Source of the DNA: a virus
Length of the DNA: 23,054 nucleotides
Reading direction: 5' to 3' (one strand)
IMG/VR virus record: IMGVR_UViG_3300045825_000395
Location: 1 to 23,054 of that record
Every line of letters starts with the position of its first letter. The first letter of the stretch is position 1. This document shows positions 8,784-16,054 of this stretch, piece after piece. The notes below the pieces were generated by a model. That model did no database searches, had not been told where the DNA came from, and saw only the letters and a list, made by a program, of their open reading frames with translations. Made by a program: the position numbers and the translations under genes.

Positions 8784-9214
8784 GCGAACTGCACCGCCAT
8801 ACCGCTGACCACCATGACGAAGCCGAAGGGCTGGCCTACCTGCGCGAACGGGTGGACGAGCATGAGCACGTGATCGAAGGTGTCTTCAAGAACTCGCACC
8901 TCACCGCACAACAGGTGAGCCTGCTGTCGCTGAAGGTGGAGGGCCTGTCTGGCGAAGTGCGCCACCTGCGCGCCGAAGTGCCGGCCATGCTGATGCAAAG
9001 CGCCATCGACATCGTCGGCAACCCGGCCGTGTGGGAAGCCGGGCGCCGCGCCATGGCCAGCCATGCGCGTGACGCGGCGGGAGGTTGGCTGCTGGGCTGG
9101 CTGGGCTCGCTGCTCACGCGGCCCCTGGGGCTGCTGATGGTGATCCTGGTGCTGTACCAGATGGGTGGTCTGGCGGCGGTGTGGGCGTGGCTGAAAACTC
9201 ACTTTGTGGGGTGA
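8780..9214 (+). CDS. membrane protein at tail-lysis junction (possible holin-associated)
   Basis: 144 residues. The N-terminal 70 residues are charged and His/Glu-rich with a likely coiled coil (residues 15-65). One strong membrane segment lies near residues 116-138 (LGLLMVILVLYQMGG), preceded by a Trp/Leu-rich stretch. The start overlaps the J-like stop (ATGA). A soluble coiled coil plus one C-terminal membrane anchor just before holin and lysozyme resembles XhlA-type or antiholin proteins, but no family was recognised. A tip-associated membrane protein is the alternative. Confidence 0.6.
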   Translation: MSELHRHTADHHDEAEGLAYLRERVDEHEHVIEGVFKNSHLTAQQVSLLSLKVEGLSGEVRHLRAEVPAMLMQSAIDIVGNPAVWEAGRRAMASHARDAAGGWLLGWLGSLLTRPLGLLMVILVLYQMGGLAAVWAWLKTHFVG

Positions 9215-9218
9215 CACG

Positions 9219-9428
9219 ATGAAGCTGATCGACAACTGGCACAAGGCCCACCGCATGCTCAGCGTGCAGGCCATGGCGCTGGCCGCCGCCATTCAGGGCG
9301 CCTGGCCGACGATTCCTGAAGACCTGAAAGCCGCCATTCCGGCCGTGTGGGTGCACTGGGTGAGCCTGGCCCTGTTGGTGGCCGGCATCGTGGGGCGGCT
9401 GGTCGACCAGGACGGCACCAAGCCATGA
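9219..9428 (+). CDS. holin-like small membrane protein
   Basis: 69 residues with two hydrophobic segments (about 13-30 and 42-62) separated by a short polar turn, and a charged C-terminus GRLVDQDGTKP. GGGGTGA lies just upstream of ATG 9219, so I prefer it over the ATG 15 bases earlier. The layout MKLIDNW...GIVGRLVDQ matches small phage proteins usually found directly before lysozyme and annotated as holin-like (DUF7940 type, recalled from memory). It would open the inner membrane to release the signal-less lysozyme. Its stop overlaps the lysozyme start by ATGA. Confidence 0.7.
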   Translation: MKLIDNWHKAHRMLSVQAMALAAAIQGAWPTIPEDLKAAIPAVWVHWVSLALLVAGIVGRLVDQDGTKP

Positions 9429-9865
9429 ACGTCTGCAAGCAGATCAAAGGCTTCGAGGGTGTGCGCAAAGCCGCCTACCCAGACCCGCTCACCGGCGGCC
9501 ATCCCTGGACTATCGGTTGCGGCCACACCGGCCCCGAGGTCAGCCCTGGCTGCGTGTGGGATGACGCAGAGATCGAGGTCGCCCTGCAGGCCGACGTCGA
9601 GAAGGCGCGCAAGTGGTGCGCCGAGCACCTGGCGCCGTGGTTCGATGGCCTGAACGAGCCCCGGCAGGCGGTGCTGATCGGAATGGCGTTCCAGATGGGC
9701 GGCGCCGGCCTGGCCAAGTTCGTGCAGACACTGGGCGCCGTGCGCGATGCGCGGTGGTATCTGGCAGCCGAGTGCATGCGGCAGAGCACCTGGGCGAAGC
9801 AGACGCCGCGCCGCGCCAACATGCTGGCGCACCAGATGGAGACGGGCGAATGGCAGGGCTTCTAG
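9425..9865 (+). CDS. endolysin, T4-type lysozyme (glycoside hydrolase family 24)
   Basis: 146 residues cleaving the N-acetylmuramic acid to N-acetylglucosamine bonds of peptidoglycan. The catalytic triad fits the T4 lysozyme pattern: Glu11 (KGFEG), Asp20 (YPDPLTGG) and Thr29 (WTIGCGHTG). There is no signal peptide or membrane segment, so export depends on a holin. ATG 9425 overlaps the holin-like stop (ATGA); an upstream in-frame ATG at 9347 would add an unrelated N-terminus lying within the holin-like gene, so it is rejected. The C-terminus ends with an Arg/Met-rich segment (RRANMLAHQ) normal for this family. Confidence 0.93.
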   Translation: MNVCKQIKGFEGVRKAAYPDPLTGGHPWTIGCGHTGPEVSPGCVWDDAEIEVALQADVEKARKWCAEHLAPWFDGLNEPRQAVLIGMAFQMGGAGLAKFVQTLGAVRDARWYLAAECMRQSTWAKQTPRRANMLAHQMETGEWQGF

Positions 9866-10458
9866 ACCTGGTGCCCGGCCCCATCAAGGCCAACGCCACG
9901 CTGGCCGGCGCGATCGCGGCGGCGGCGGCCATGGCCAGCCTGGCGCTGTGGCACCACCACCAGATCACCGAGCTGACGGCGGCGGCCGAAAGCCGGGGCG
10001 CTGCCCGAGTGCAGAAGGTGTTCGACGCCTACGTGACCAAGAACCAGCAGCAGGTGCTGGAGCAGGCCGGCAAGCGCCAGGCGGCGCAGGCCGGCATCGA
10101 GCAGGACCGAACGGAGATCGATCATGAAGCCCAACGAATCGCAGCGCGCGATCGCGCCCAGCTGGTGGCTGGCACTCGTGCTGCTGATGCTGCTGACCAG
10201 CGGCTGCAGCAGCGTCTCGACGCAGCCCGCGCCGCCGCCGCCGGTGGTGGTGCAGTGCCCGGTGATCCCGGAACTGTCGGACAGTGCCAAGTCGGCTTCG
10301 ACCCGCAAACGCGACTTCTCGGCGCAGCTCGCCGCGCTCTTCGACAGCTGGCTCGTGATGCCGACGCCGAGTTGGTCGACGTCGACGAACGGCTCGGGCG
10401 ATGCGTCGCCGAGTACGAAGCCGTGAGGCAGCGGGTGAACGGCCTGGCCGCGCCCTGA
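9850..10458 (+). CDS. Rz: i-spanin, Rz-like
   Basis: 202 residues with one N-terminal inner-membrane segment (about residues 16-34, Ala-rich, ending before WHHHQ) and a long periplasmic helical domain rich in Gln, Arg, Glu and Ala. With Rz1 it would span the periplasm and fuse inner and outer membranes in the last lysis step. ATG 9850 overlaps the end of the lysozyme gene by 16 bases. It is longer than lambda Rz (153 residues), and its C-terminal half is also read in another frame as Rz1. Confidence 0.85.
   Translation: MAGLLDLVPGPIKANATLAGAIAAAAAMASLALWHHHQITELTAAAESRGAARVQKVFDAYVTKNQQQVLEQAGKRQAAQAGIEQDRTEIDHEAQRIAARDRAQLVAGTRAADAADQRLQQRLDAARAAAAGGGAVPGDPGTVGQCQVGFDPQTRLLGAARRALRQLARDADAELVDVDERLGRCVAEYEAVRQRVNGLAAP
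10124..10426 (+). CDS. Rz1: o-spanin lipoprotein, Rz1-like, embedded in Rz
   Basis: 100 residues read in the +1 frame relative to Rz and wholly inside it, the same nesting as lambda Rz/Rz1. The N-terminus has a signal peptide (LALVLLMLLTSGC) with the lipidated Cys at residue 28, then a Pro-rich stretch (QPAPPPPVV) typical of Rz1. The -3 position is Thr rather than the usual Leu, a slightly unusual lipobox. The C-terminal 50 residues are constrained by Rz coding in the other frame. Confidence 0.85.
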   Translation: MKPNESQRAIAPSWWLALVLLMLLTSGCSSVSTQPAPPPPVVVQCPVIPELSDSAKSASTRKRDFSAQLAALFDSWLVMPTPSWSTSTNGSGDASPSTKP

Positions 10459-10466
10459 GCGGCAGT

Positions 10467-10490
10467 GCGCCCCCGGCGGGCGCGTAGTTT
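10467..10490 (+). terminator. weak terminator-like hairpin after the lysis genes
   Basis: GCGCCC (10467-10472) pairs with GGGCGC (10478-10483) around a 5-base loop, followed by GTAGTTT. The T-run is short. It lies 8 bases after the Rz stop and could end the late transcript before the integrase. The right arm merges with a repeat that may instead serve the integrase. Confidence 0.4.
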
Positions 10491-10637
10491 CCTGCGTAGG
10501 TTTCGTGTTGAACGGTTCAACAGCCTAGGGGAACACCCTGCGCCATCATCGGCGTGTGCTCCCTCGGAGATTCGCCGATCACCTCGGTGAACTCACGCAA
10601 AAGCAGCGCCAGTAAACCCCAGGAAACCCCAGCGAGC

Positions 10638-10663
10638 CGCAGAATCCAGCGTAGGATTCTGCG
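10638..10663. repeat. 10-bp perfect inverted repeat upstream of int
   Basis: CGCAGAATCC and GGATTCTGCG are perfectly complementary with 6 bases between. It lies 28 bases before the integrase start codon, so it may be the attP core, an int operator, or a hairpin in the int leader. No T-tract follows, so a terminator is unlikely. Confidence 0.6.
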
Positions 10664-10690
10664 CAACTTCTGCCGCTGAGTAGGTTTTCC

Positions 10691-11959
10691 ATGTTCGACG
10701 CGCGCGCCGCGAGGGCGCTGCAGGCTGGGCAGCACATTGTCATCGATGGCGCGCCGGGCCTGCGGCTCGAGGCCAGCGCCAGCACGCGGTCATGGACCTT
10801 CCGCTATCGGTCGCCCGTCGACGGCCGCATGCGCCAGGTGCGCATCGGGCACTGGCCGGCGATGACGCTGCCCGCCGCACTGGCGAGCTGGGAGCGGCTG
10901 AAGGCCGAGCGCGATGCCGGGCGCGACCCGGGCCTGGAGAAGCGCCAGAAGCGCCAGGTAACCGCCGCGCAGGCCGCTGCTGAGGCCTACACGGTGCGCC
11001 GCGCCTGCGCCGACTACCTGAAGGCCTATGCCGGCTCGGTGACGCCGAAAACCTACGCTGAGGCCGACCGCATGCTCAACGGCCCGGAGGTCAAACGGAT
11101 CGCCGAGCGCGAGGCCGCCAGCATCACGCGGGCCGATGCCTTCGACACGATCGAGGCGCTGGCGCAAAGTCCCGTCCAGGCCGGCCGCTTGCGCCAGCTG
11201 CTGGGCGCGGTCTGGGACCGGGGGCTGGATTCGGGCCGGCTGCCGGCGGATTGTCCAAACTGGTGGCGGCTGGTGCTGCGCGGGAAGCTGCCCAGCAAGG
11301 GCAAGCTCATCGGCGGGGAGCGGCGCGGCGTGCAGAAGCGCGTGCTGAGCGAGCCCGAGCTGCGCGCGCTGCTGCCCTGGATGCCCAATTTCAGCCGCGA
11401 CGTCGAGGACGCGCTCACGCTGGTGCTGTGGACGGCCTGCCGTGGCGCCGAGGTCGTCGCCATGCGCGTCGATGAGATCTCCGAGGAGGAGGGCGGCACC
11501 TGGTGGTGGACGATCCCGCGCGAGCGACTGAAGATGCGGCGCAATCCGCTGCTCACCGATCTGCGCGTGCCGCTGGTGGGCCGGGCCGCGGCCATCGTGC
11601 GCCGGCGGCTGCCTGGCGTGCGCAATGGCTGGGCGTTCCCGTCGGTCGGACGGTCGGGGCACATCGAGCAGAAGGCGCTGGGCGTCGCAGTGTGGACGCA
11701 CATGCCGGGCTGTGAGTCACGGCCGGAGTGGGAGCGGCAGCGGCTGCCGGTGGCGGGGTGGGCGCCGCACGATCTGCGGCGCACCGGGCGCACGCTGCTG
11801 GCCGCGCTGGGCTGCCCGGGCGAGATCGCCGAGGCGATTCTGGGGCACATGCTGCCCGGCATCCAGGCGGTCTACAACCGGCACGCCTACGACGCCGAGC
11901 GGCTGGACTGGCTCACCCGCCTGGCTGCTCGGCTCGAGGTTTTGGCAGCCCCGGCCTGA
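10691..11959 (+). CDS. int: phage integrase, tyrosine recombinase
   Basis: 422 residues. The N-terminal arm-binding domain resembles the DUF4102/P4-integrase type (about residues 10-80, GLRLEASASTRSWTFRY...). A SAM-like core-binding domain spans about 100-200. The catalytic domain holds Arg251 (TACRGAEV), His360-x-x-Arg363 (APHDLRRT), His386 (ILGHML) and the nucleophile Tyr395 (AVYNRH), so the active site looks complete. An AGTAGG site lies 7 bases before ATG 10691. It would insert the phage at attB. The C-terminal 47 bases overlap the opposing excisionase-like gene. Confidence 0.92.
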   Translation: MFDARAARALQAGQHIVIDGAPGLRLEASASTRSWTFRYRSPVDGRMRQVRIGHWPAMTLPAALASWERLKAERDAGRDPGLEKRQKRQVTAAQAAAEAYTVRRACADYLKAYAGSVTPKTYAEADRMLNGPEVKRIAEREAASITRADAFDTIEALAQSPVQAGRLRQLLGAVWDRGLDSGRLPADCPNWWRLVLRGKLPSKGKLIGGERRGVQKRVLSEPELRALLPWMPNFSRDVEDALTLVLWTACRGAEVVAMRVDEISEEEGGTWWWTIPRERLKMRRNPLLTDLRVPLVGRAAAIVRRRLPGVRNGWAFPSVGRSGHIEQKALGVAVWTHMPGCESRPEWERQRLPVAGWAPHDLRRTGRTLLAALGCPGEIAEAILGHMLPGIQAVYNRHAYDAERLDWLTRLAARLEVLAAPA

Positions 11960-12191
11960 CGGCGGGCAGCGACTCGGCCCAGGCCTCGAGCTCGCGGCGC
12001 AGGTAGCCGACGCGGTTGGCGGTGATGCGGCGCGGCGTGATCTCGCCGGCGGCCACCAGGCGGTCGAGCGACGTCTTGCCGATCGCGGCCAGGAACGCAG
12101 CGGCCTGCTCGGGGCTGAGCATGTAGGGCTCCAGCCGGAGCGCCGGTGTCTCGGCTTTGCGGCGCTTGGTGGTGGGGGTGTCGGTGGTCAT
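11913..12191 (-). CDS. excisionase/AlpA-like DNA-binding protein
   Basis: 92 residues. The central part (SPEQAAAFLAAIGKTSLDRLV...GYLRRELEAWAE, about residues 26-72) has the winged-helix pattern of AlpA/MerR-like excisionases: a helix-turn-helix followed by a wing and an E-x-W helix. Position beside int at the distal end of the leftward operon is where lambda-like phages carry xis. It would bend attP DNA and favour excision. It converges on int with a 47-base overlap, so each transcript is antisense to the other gene's end. Confidence 0.65.
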   Translation of the reverse strand: MTTDTPTTKRRKAETPALRLEPYMLSPEQAAAFLAAIGKTSLDRLVAAGEITPRRITANRVGYLRRELEAWAESLPAVRPGLPKPRAEQPGG

Positions 12192-12193
12192 GG

Positions 12194-12247
12194 TCAGCGG
12201 TCCATCGGCTCCAGGGCCGTCGAATAGCTCGTCTTCTTGACTGTCAT
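12194..12247 (-). CDS. 17-codon mini-ORF between two regulators
   Basis: MTVKKTSYSTALEPMDR. Its ATG overlaps the stop of the upstream HTH gene (ATGA), and its stop lies 2 bases before the excisionase-like start. Every other junction nearby is coupled the same way, so it may be translated, either as a tiny protein or as a device coupling the two flanking genes. There is no independent evidence for a product. Confidence 0.3.
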   Translation of the reverse strand: MTVKKTSYSTALEPMDR

Positions 12248-12453
12248 GGCTGCGCCTCGCGCCTGGCCTTGGCCTGAATGGCGCCCACCATCGAGCTGGG
12301 CAGGTCCATCGAGCGCAGGAAGGCGTTGACGGCCTGGGGGCTGATGCCGTCTTCGGCGGCCAGCACCTTCAGCGGGGTGCCTTGCTCCAGGCGCGCCACG
12401 TAGCGCGCGGCGCGATCGCGGCGGCGTTGCTCGAGGTCGAGCTGGCGGGTCAT
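12244..12453 (-). CDS. small helix-turn-helix protein
   Basis: 69 residues starting MTRQLDLEQRRRDRAARYVA. Residues 26-52 (PLKVLAAEDGISPQAVNAFL) form a plausible helix-turn-helix. GAGGA lies 7 bases before the start, which overlaps the preceding gene's stop as ATGA. Likely a phage regulator of the leftward operon or of excision. The family is not recognised. Confidence 0.6.
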   Translation of the reverse strand: MTRQLDLEQRRRDRAARYVARLEQGTPLKVLAAEDGISPQAVNAFLRSMDLPSSMVGAIQAKARREAQP

Positions 12454-12914
12454 GCGGGTGTCCTCGGCTGCACGGTTCGGCCTTCCACCTGCGTCTGCAG
12501 CGCATGGCATCGGCGCTCGGCCCAGTCGGCCGCGGTGCTGGCGGTGGCCTGGTCGACCAGCTCGGCCAGGATGTCCATCACCAGCACGCCCTGGCGCGCC
12601 AGGTCGTATTCGCCGGGGGCGAAGGTGACGTAGCCGGTGCGGACGTAGCGGGCGACGATGGTGGTGAGCAGGGTGTGCTGGGCCTGCATCTCTTGTTCGC
12701 CTCGGCCCAGGGCCTGGGCCACGCGCAACCAGGTGAGCACGCCGCCCATCGTCTGCCACATGACTTCTGGGCTGGCCTTGCCGCTGGCGATCTCGTCGAG
12801 GTTGACGGTGTGGGCCATGGCCAGGTCACGCACCTGCTGGGGCAGCAGGCGGGGGCGCAGGCCTCGAGGGGGCAGGGGCCGCACGATCTGGCGGCGGCAG
12901 CGCTTGCGGGCCAT
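12450..12914 (-). CDS. conserved-type phage protein of unknown function
   Basis: 154 residues beginning MARKRCRRQI, then a mostly helical acidic region (VNLDEIASGKASPEVMW..., QALGRGEQEMQAQH...) and an Arg/Pro-rich C-terminus. The basic start MxRKRC followed by a helical body is one I associate with proteins in early regions of betaproteobacterial phages, but no function is known to me. It overlaps the next gene as ATGA and lies 2 bases after the previous one, so it is cotranslated in the operon. Confidence 0.65.
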   Translation of the reverse strand: MARKRCRRQIVRPLPPRGLRPRLLPQQVRDLAMAHTVNLDEIASGKASPEVMWQTMGGVLTWLRVAQALGRGEQEMQAQHTLLTTIVARYVRTGYVTFAPGEYDLARQGVLVMDILAELVDQATASTAADWAERRCHALQTQVEGRTVQPRTPA

Positions 12915-12916
12915 GG

Positions 12917-13198
12917 TCAGTGCGCTCCGGCCGATGCGCCGGCGCCGGGGTCCAGGCCCTGCATCAGTTCCTGCGCGGCCTGCAGGCCCTTGATGAAGAT
13001 GGCGGTGGCCAGCGCGTGGCCGTAGTTCAGGCTGACCGTGGACAGCACGTGGCAGATGACGGCGGTGAGCAGCTGCAGGCGCTGTTCTTCGTCGGCAATG
13101 GTGCGTGCCACGGGCAAGATGGCCTGGGAGACGAGCAGCAGGCCCATCTGCACGGCGTCACCTTCCAGCGTGGTGCTGATGACGTGGGGCTCGGTCAT
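12917..13198 (-). CDS. small phage protein of unknown function
   Basis: 93 residues, from the ATG overlapping the ParB-like stop (ATGA, 13195-13198). The middle is amphipathic to hydrophobic helix (MGLLLVSQAILPVARTI, LLTAVICHVLSTVSL) with a Gly/Ala/His-rich end. Hydrophobicity is below a typical membrane segment, so a helical soluble oligomer is more likely. Family not recognised; coupled to the ParB-like gene. Confidence 0.6.
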   Translation of the reverse strand: MTEPHVISTTLEGDAVQMGLLLVSQAILPVARTIADEEQRLQLLTAVICHVLSTVSLNYGHALATAIFIKGLQAAQELMQGLDPGAGASAGAH

Positions 13199-15057
13199 GC
13201 CGCGGCCCCGGCCGCCGCCTGGGCGGTGCGCGCGCCTCGGTGGCCGGCAGGGCCGGCCTCGTCGGTCTGGATCTGGTATTGGGCCAGGGTGTCGCCGCGC
13301 TCGATGGCGACCTTCAGCCACTTGGGCATCAAGCCGCGGCCGCTCCAGGTGGCGCCGGTGGCGGGGTCTTGGTACTTCACGCCTCGGGGCGGCCGGGCCG
13401 TGTTCTTGGCTTTGCCTTTCGCGCTGGTTTGGGCCTGCGCAGCGGGCGAAGGGGTAGAAGCGGGTTCGGTGGCCGGCAGCGGGCCGGCGCGGGCGGCTTC
13501 GATGTCGATGCCGTGAAGGGAGGCCATGGCTTCCAGGACTTCGGCGCGATCGTCGAGGTCGTGGCCGCCGATTTCGACCTTGTGCACCAGCACGATGTCC
13601 AGCAGCAGCAGCGCGAGTTCGTCGGGCGACATGCGGTCGACGGCGGCGGCCAGGTTGTCGGTGGTTTCACGCAGGCCTTCGCTGTGGATGGCCAGCAGCT
13701 TGGCGATGAGTTCCTGGTCTTCCCAGTCCAGATGGTGGTTGAGCAGGGCATGCACGACAACGCGCAGTTCTGCGATGCTGCGGGGGCGCTGGGCGACGAC
13801 GGCGTGCACGTTGGCCAGCAGGTTGCGGCGCGCGGCGGTTTCCAGGTCGGCCTGGGCCTGACGCTCGCGGCGTTCGGCTTCCCAGTCGCGCTGGCCGTGA
13901 CCGTCGGCGGCCTTGTGGTCGGTGGCCTCGAGGTCCACGCCGGCCTTGCGCAGTTCGGCCTTGGCCACGGCCTTGACGGTCTTGCCGGTGCGCGGGTCCT
14001 GGATCTGCACCACGGGCACGGCGGCGCCGTTCTTGCCGATGCTCTTGATCTGGCCCTGCACGTCCTTGAGCGCGATGTAGGCGCCCTTGACGTTGCCGTG
14101 GGCGTCGAGCGCCGCCTTGGCCTTGCTGCCGGTGACCACGGTCTTGCCTTCGGACTCCAGGCGCTGGGCGATGCGGTCGAGGTGGGCCTTCTTCTTCAGG
14201 GCGAAGCACTCGGGGTCGGTGCACAGGCGCGGGCCGCTGCGGCGGTAGGGGGCGGTGTTCTCGTCCAGCAGGTCAGCGTATTCGGGGGCGTTGCCGCTGA
14301 GCTTGGGGCAGGCGGTGCAGTCGCCGGCCTCATGCACCAGGGTGCCGTCTTCGGGGTCGAAGAGGGCATCTTTGAGCTGGAGGGTGAACTTCTCGGCCAG
14401 CATGTCGCGGATGCTGCGGAAGCTGCGCTTGCCGCCGTCTTCCAGTTCCTTCAGGCCGTAGAAGGTGCGCTGGATCTCGGCCAGCGCCTTTTCTTGAACG
14501 GTGGGGTGGCCCAGGCGGGCAATGAGCAGGGCGGCTTCGGCGCCGATGTCGCCGGCCAGCAGCATGCTCTTGACGGCCGGCACCAGGGTGAGCAGCTTCA
14601 CGCGGCCGAGCACGTAGCTTTCGCTCTTGCCGATGGCGTGGGCGATTGCCCCGGCGGTGAGGCTGTCGGCCAGCATCTGAACCTTGAAGCCGGCGCCTTC
14701 TTCCAGGGCCTGCATGTTCTCGCGCTGGATGTTTTCGCTCATCTGCGCGCTGCGCACCTGGGCGTCGGTCATGCTGCGGACGATGCAGGGCACGGTGGTC
14801 AGGCCGGCCAGCTCGGCGGCGCGCTTGCGGCGGTGGCCGAAGACGATCTCGAAGCCGGGCTCGAACATGTCTTCGCTGCGGGTGGCGTGAGGGTCGGCCA
14901 GCGTGCAGCGCACCACCAGGGGTTCATGGATGGCGCCTTCGGCCTTGATGTTGTCGGCCAGCTCGGCGATGTGGCGGTCAGCGTTGCGGGGCTGGAAGGG
15001 GCTGTCGCGCAGCTGGGCCGGCGGGATCTGGCGGATGAGTTCGTCTTCGCGGTTCAT
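13195..15057 (-). CDS. ParB-like protein with zinc-cysteine motif and H-NS-like C-terminus
   Basis: 620 residues. Residues 8-115 are a ParB N-terminal domain with the GHRRKRAAELAG box (74-85) and ENIQRENM box (108-115), then a helix-turn-helix near 134-156. Cys247, Cys250, Cys279 and Cys284 form a C-x2-C...C-x4-C pattern likely to bind zinc. After a helical region, residues about 558-597 match the H-NS DNA-binding domain of Burkholderiales (KYQDPATGATWSGRGLMP). No ParA lies nearby, so a transcription or silencing role is more likely than partition, though the rest of the genome is not visible. It is the largest gene of the leftward operon. Confidence 0.85.
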   Translation of the reverse strand: MNREDELIRQIPPAQLRDSPFQPRNADRHIAELADNIKAEGAIHEPLVVRCTLADPHATRSEDMFEPGFEIVFGHRRKRAAELAGLTTVPCIVRSMTDAQVRSAQMSENIQRENMQALEEGAGFKVQMLADSLTAGAIAHAIGKSESYVLGRVKLLTLVPAVKSMLLAGDIGAEAALLIARLGHPTVQEKALAEIQRTFYGLKELEDGGKRSFRSIRDMLAEKFTLQLKDALFDPEDGTLVHEAGDCTACPKLSGNAPEYADLLDENTAPYRRSGPRLCTDPECFALKKKAHLDRIAQRLESEGKTVVTGSKAKAALDAHGNVKGAYIALKDVQGQIKSIGKNGAAVPVVQIQDPRTGKTVKAVAKAELRKAGVDLEATDHKAADGHGQRDWEAERRERQAQADLETAARRNLLANVHAVVAQRPRSIAELRVVVHALLNHHLDWEDQELIAKLLAIHSEGLRETTDNLAAAVDRMSPDELALLLLDIVLVHKVEIGGHDLDDRAEVLEAMASLHGIDIEAARAGPLPATEPASTPSPAAQAQTSAKGKAKNTARPPRGVKYQDPATGATWSGRGLMPKWLKVAIERGDTLAQYQIQTDEAGPAGHRGARTAQAAAGAAA

Positions 15058-15085
15058 GGGGGGCTTTCAGGGTGGTGGCGGCGGC

Positions 15086-15514
15086 TCAGGCTTCGCGCCA
15101 GACGCCGGTGGTGGCGGCATTCAGCTTGCGCAGGACCAGCTTCTTCTTCTGCTTCTTGCTCCAGGCGAAGAAGTTGAGGGCGACCTTGCGCGGCAGTTCG
15201 ACCATGTCACCCGCGCCCATGCGGGCGAACAGTTCGGCGTAGGCGCTGCCAGCGCTGCGGCTCACGTTCTGCGGCGGGACGGCGCGGCCTTTGACGATGA
15301 CAACCGCGAAGGGGTCGATGGGGGGGGACTTGGTGCGCTTGGTGGGCGCCACGGCCTGGTGGAAAACGCTGGGCACGGCGGTGGTGGTCAGGGCCAGTGC
15401 GGGGGCGCCGTAGGCCGAGCGCTGCACGATGGTCTGCACGGCGGCGGCGCCGGTGTCGGGCTTGTCTTCGGGGCGGGGCGCGGGGTTGCGGGCGTAGGTG
15501 GATTTACGGGGCAT
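15086..15514 (-). CDS. basic phage protein of unknown function
   Basis: 142 residues from ATG 15514, chosen because GGAG lies 6 bases upstream; a TTG start 12 bases earlier is possible. The N-terminal half is Pro/Ala/Thr-rich and probably disordered. The C-terminal half is compact and basic (ALNFFAWSKKQKKKLVLRKL), fit for nucleic acid binding. It precedes the ParB-like gene by 28 bases and overlaps the previous gene by 11. The function is unknown. Confidence 0.6.
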   Translation of the reverse strand: MPRKSTYARNPAPRPEDKPDTGAAAVQTIVQRSAYGAPALALTTTAVPSVFHQAVAPTKRTKSPPIDPFAVVIVKGRAVPPQNVSRSAGSAYAELFARMGAGDMVELPRKVALNFFAWSKKQKKKLVLRKLNAATTGVWREA

Positions 15515-15782
15515 GGTGGGCTCCAATCTGGGGGTGGGCCGCAGACGTCTGCGCGGCGTCGATCTCGGCGATGGCGCGGCGGGCGTAGACGGCGCCGTCG
15601 AGCAGTTCTTCGTACAGGTGGACCAGCCAGGCGCGCAGCTCCAGCGGGTTGGCGGCCACGGTGACGCCGTACTTGGCGATGCCGTGGGCCTGGCGGCGTG
15701 CGATGTCGGCGCAGACCAGGGCTTCGATGCCGGTGGGGACCGGGCTGTTCAGCGTTTCCCACCACGCGCGGGGGGAACTCAT
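15504..15782 (-). CDS. conserved phage early protein of unknown function
   Basis: 92 residues with the block HGIAKYGVTVAANPLELRAW followed by LVHLYEELLDGAVYARRAI. The KYG...NPL...WL.H.YEE.LD.AVY pattern recurs in phage early regions as I recall it; the YEE/LD spacing hints at a helical fold like small MazG-type pyrophosphohydrolases, which is only a suggestion. Start overlaps the upstream gene's stop (ATGA). Confidence 0.65.
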   Translation of the reverse strand: MSSPRAWWETLNSPVPTGIEALVCADIARRQAHGIAKYGVTVAANPLELRAWLVHLYEELLDGAVYARRAIAEIDAAQTSAAHPQIGAHHAP

Positions 15783-16054
15783 GGCCGACGCACCACGCGC
15801 ACCAGGTGCGGGTGCTTGGTGTCGGCCACCACCAGGCCGCGCAGCAGGGCGTAGACCACCGCTTGCTGGGCCATGTCGATGACGGGGCCGGCGTGTTCGT
15901 GCAGGTCGAGCATGGGGCGCAGGTCGTACCAGCGGTGGCCGTCCGCGCAGTGGGCGGAGCACTCGCCTTCGATGTCGGCGATGACGGCGCGGTCGGCGAT
16001 GTCGAAGGCCATCTGCGCGGCGGCGGCCAGGGTGGGGATGGGCAGGTGGTTCAT
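15779..16054 (-). CDS. small phage protein of unknown function
   Basis: 91 residues, with ATG 16054 sharing bases with the upstream stop (TGATG); a GTG one codon earlier is the alternative. It contains CSAHCADGHRWYDLRP, where two Cys and two His sit close together and could hold a metal, and a hydrophobic helix VIDMAQQAVVYALLRGLVV. Family not recognised. Confidence 0.6.
   Translation of the reverse strand: MNHLPIPTLAAAAQMAFDIADRAVIADIEGECSAHCADGHRWYDLRPMLDLHEHAGPVIDMAQQAVVYALLRGLVVADTKHPHLVRVVRRP

Larger units (their letters stand above)
10459..10690. other. non-coding region between lysis genes and integrase; candidate attP
   Basis: 232 bases without a credible gene. It holds a 7-bp dyad (10506-10522, TGTTGAA/TTCAACA around CGG), a 10-bp perfect dyad (10638-10663, CGCAGAATCC/GGATTCTGCG), the direct repeat AAACCCCAG at 10614-10622 and 10624-10632 (10-base spacing), and four related GNGTAG...TTTC motifs at 10482, 10494, 10649 and 10678. 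Clusters of short direct repeats plus a dyad beside int are what arm-type and core-type sites look like. The core crossover sequence cannot be fixed without a host attB. Confidence 0.5.

Noticed and set aside
10506-10522. TGTTGAA-CGG-TTCAACA dyad as part of a tRNA
   Set aside because: No cloverleaf or CCA-end context could be built around it.
13240-15177. 645-residue rightward ORF opposite the ParB-like gene
   Set aside because: Antisense shadow: no recognisable domain, Gly/Ala/Val-rich, and the ParB-like frame has clear motifs.
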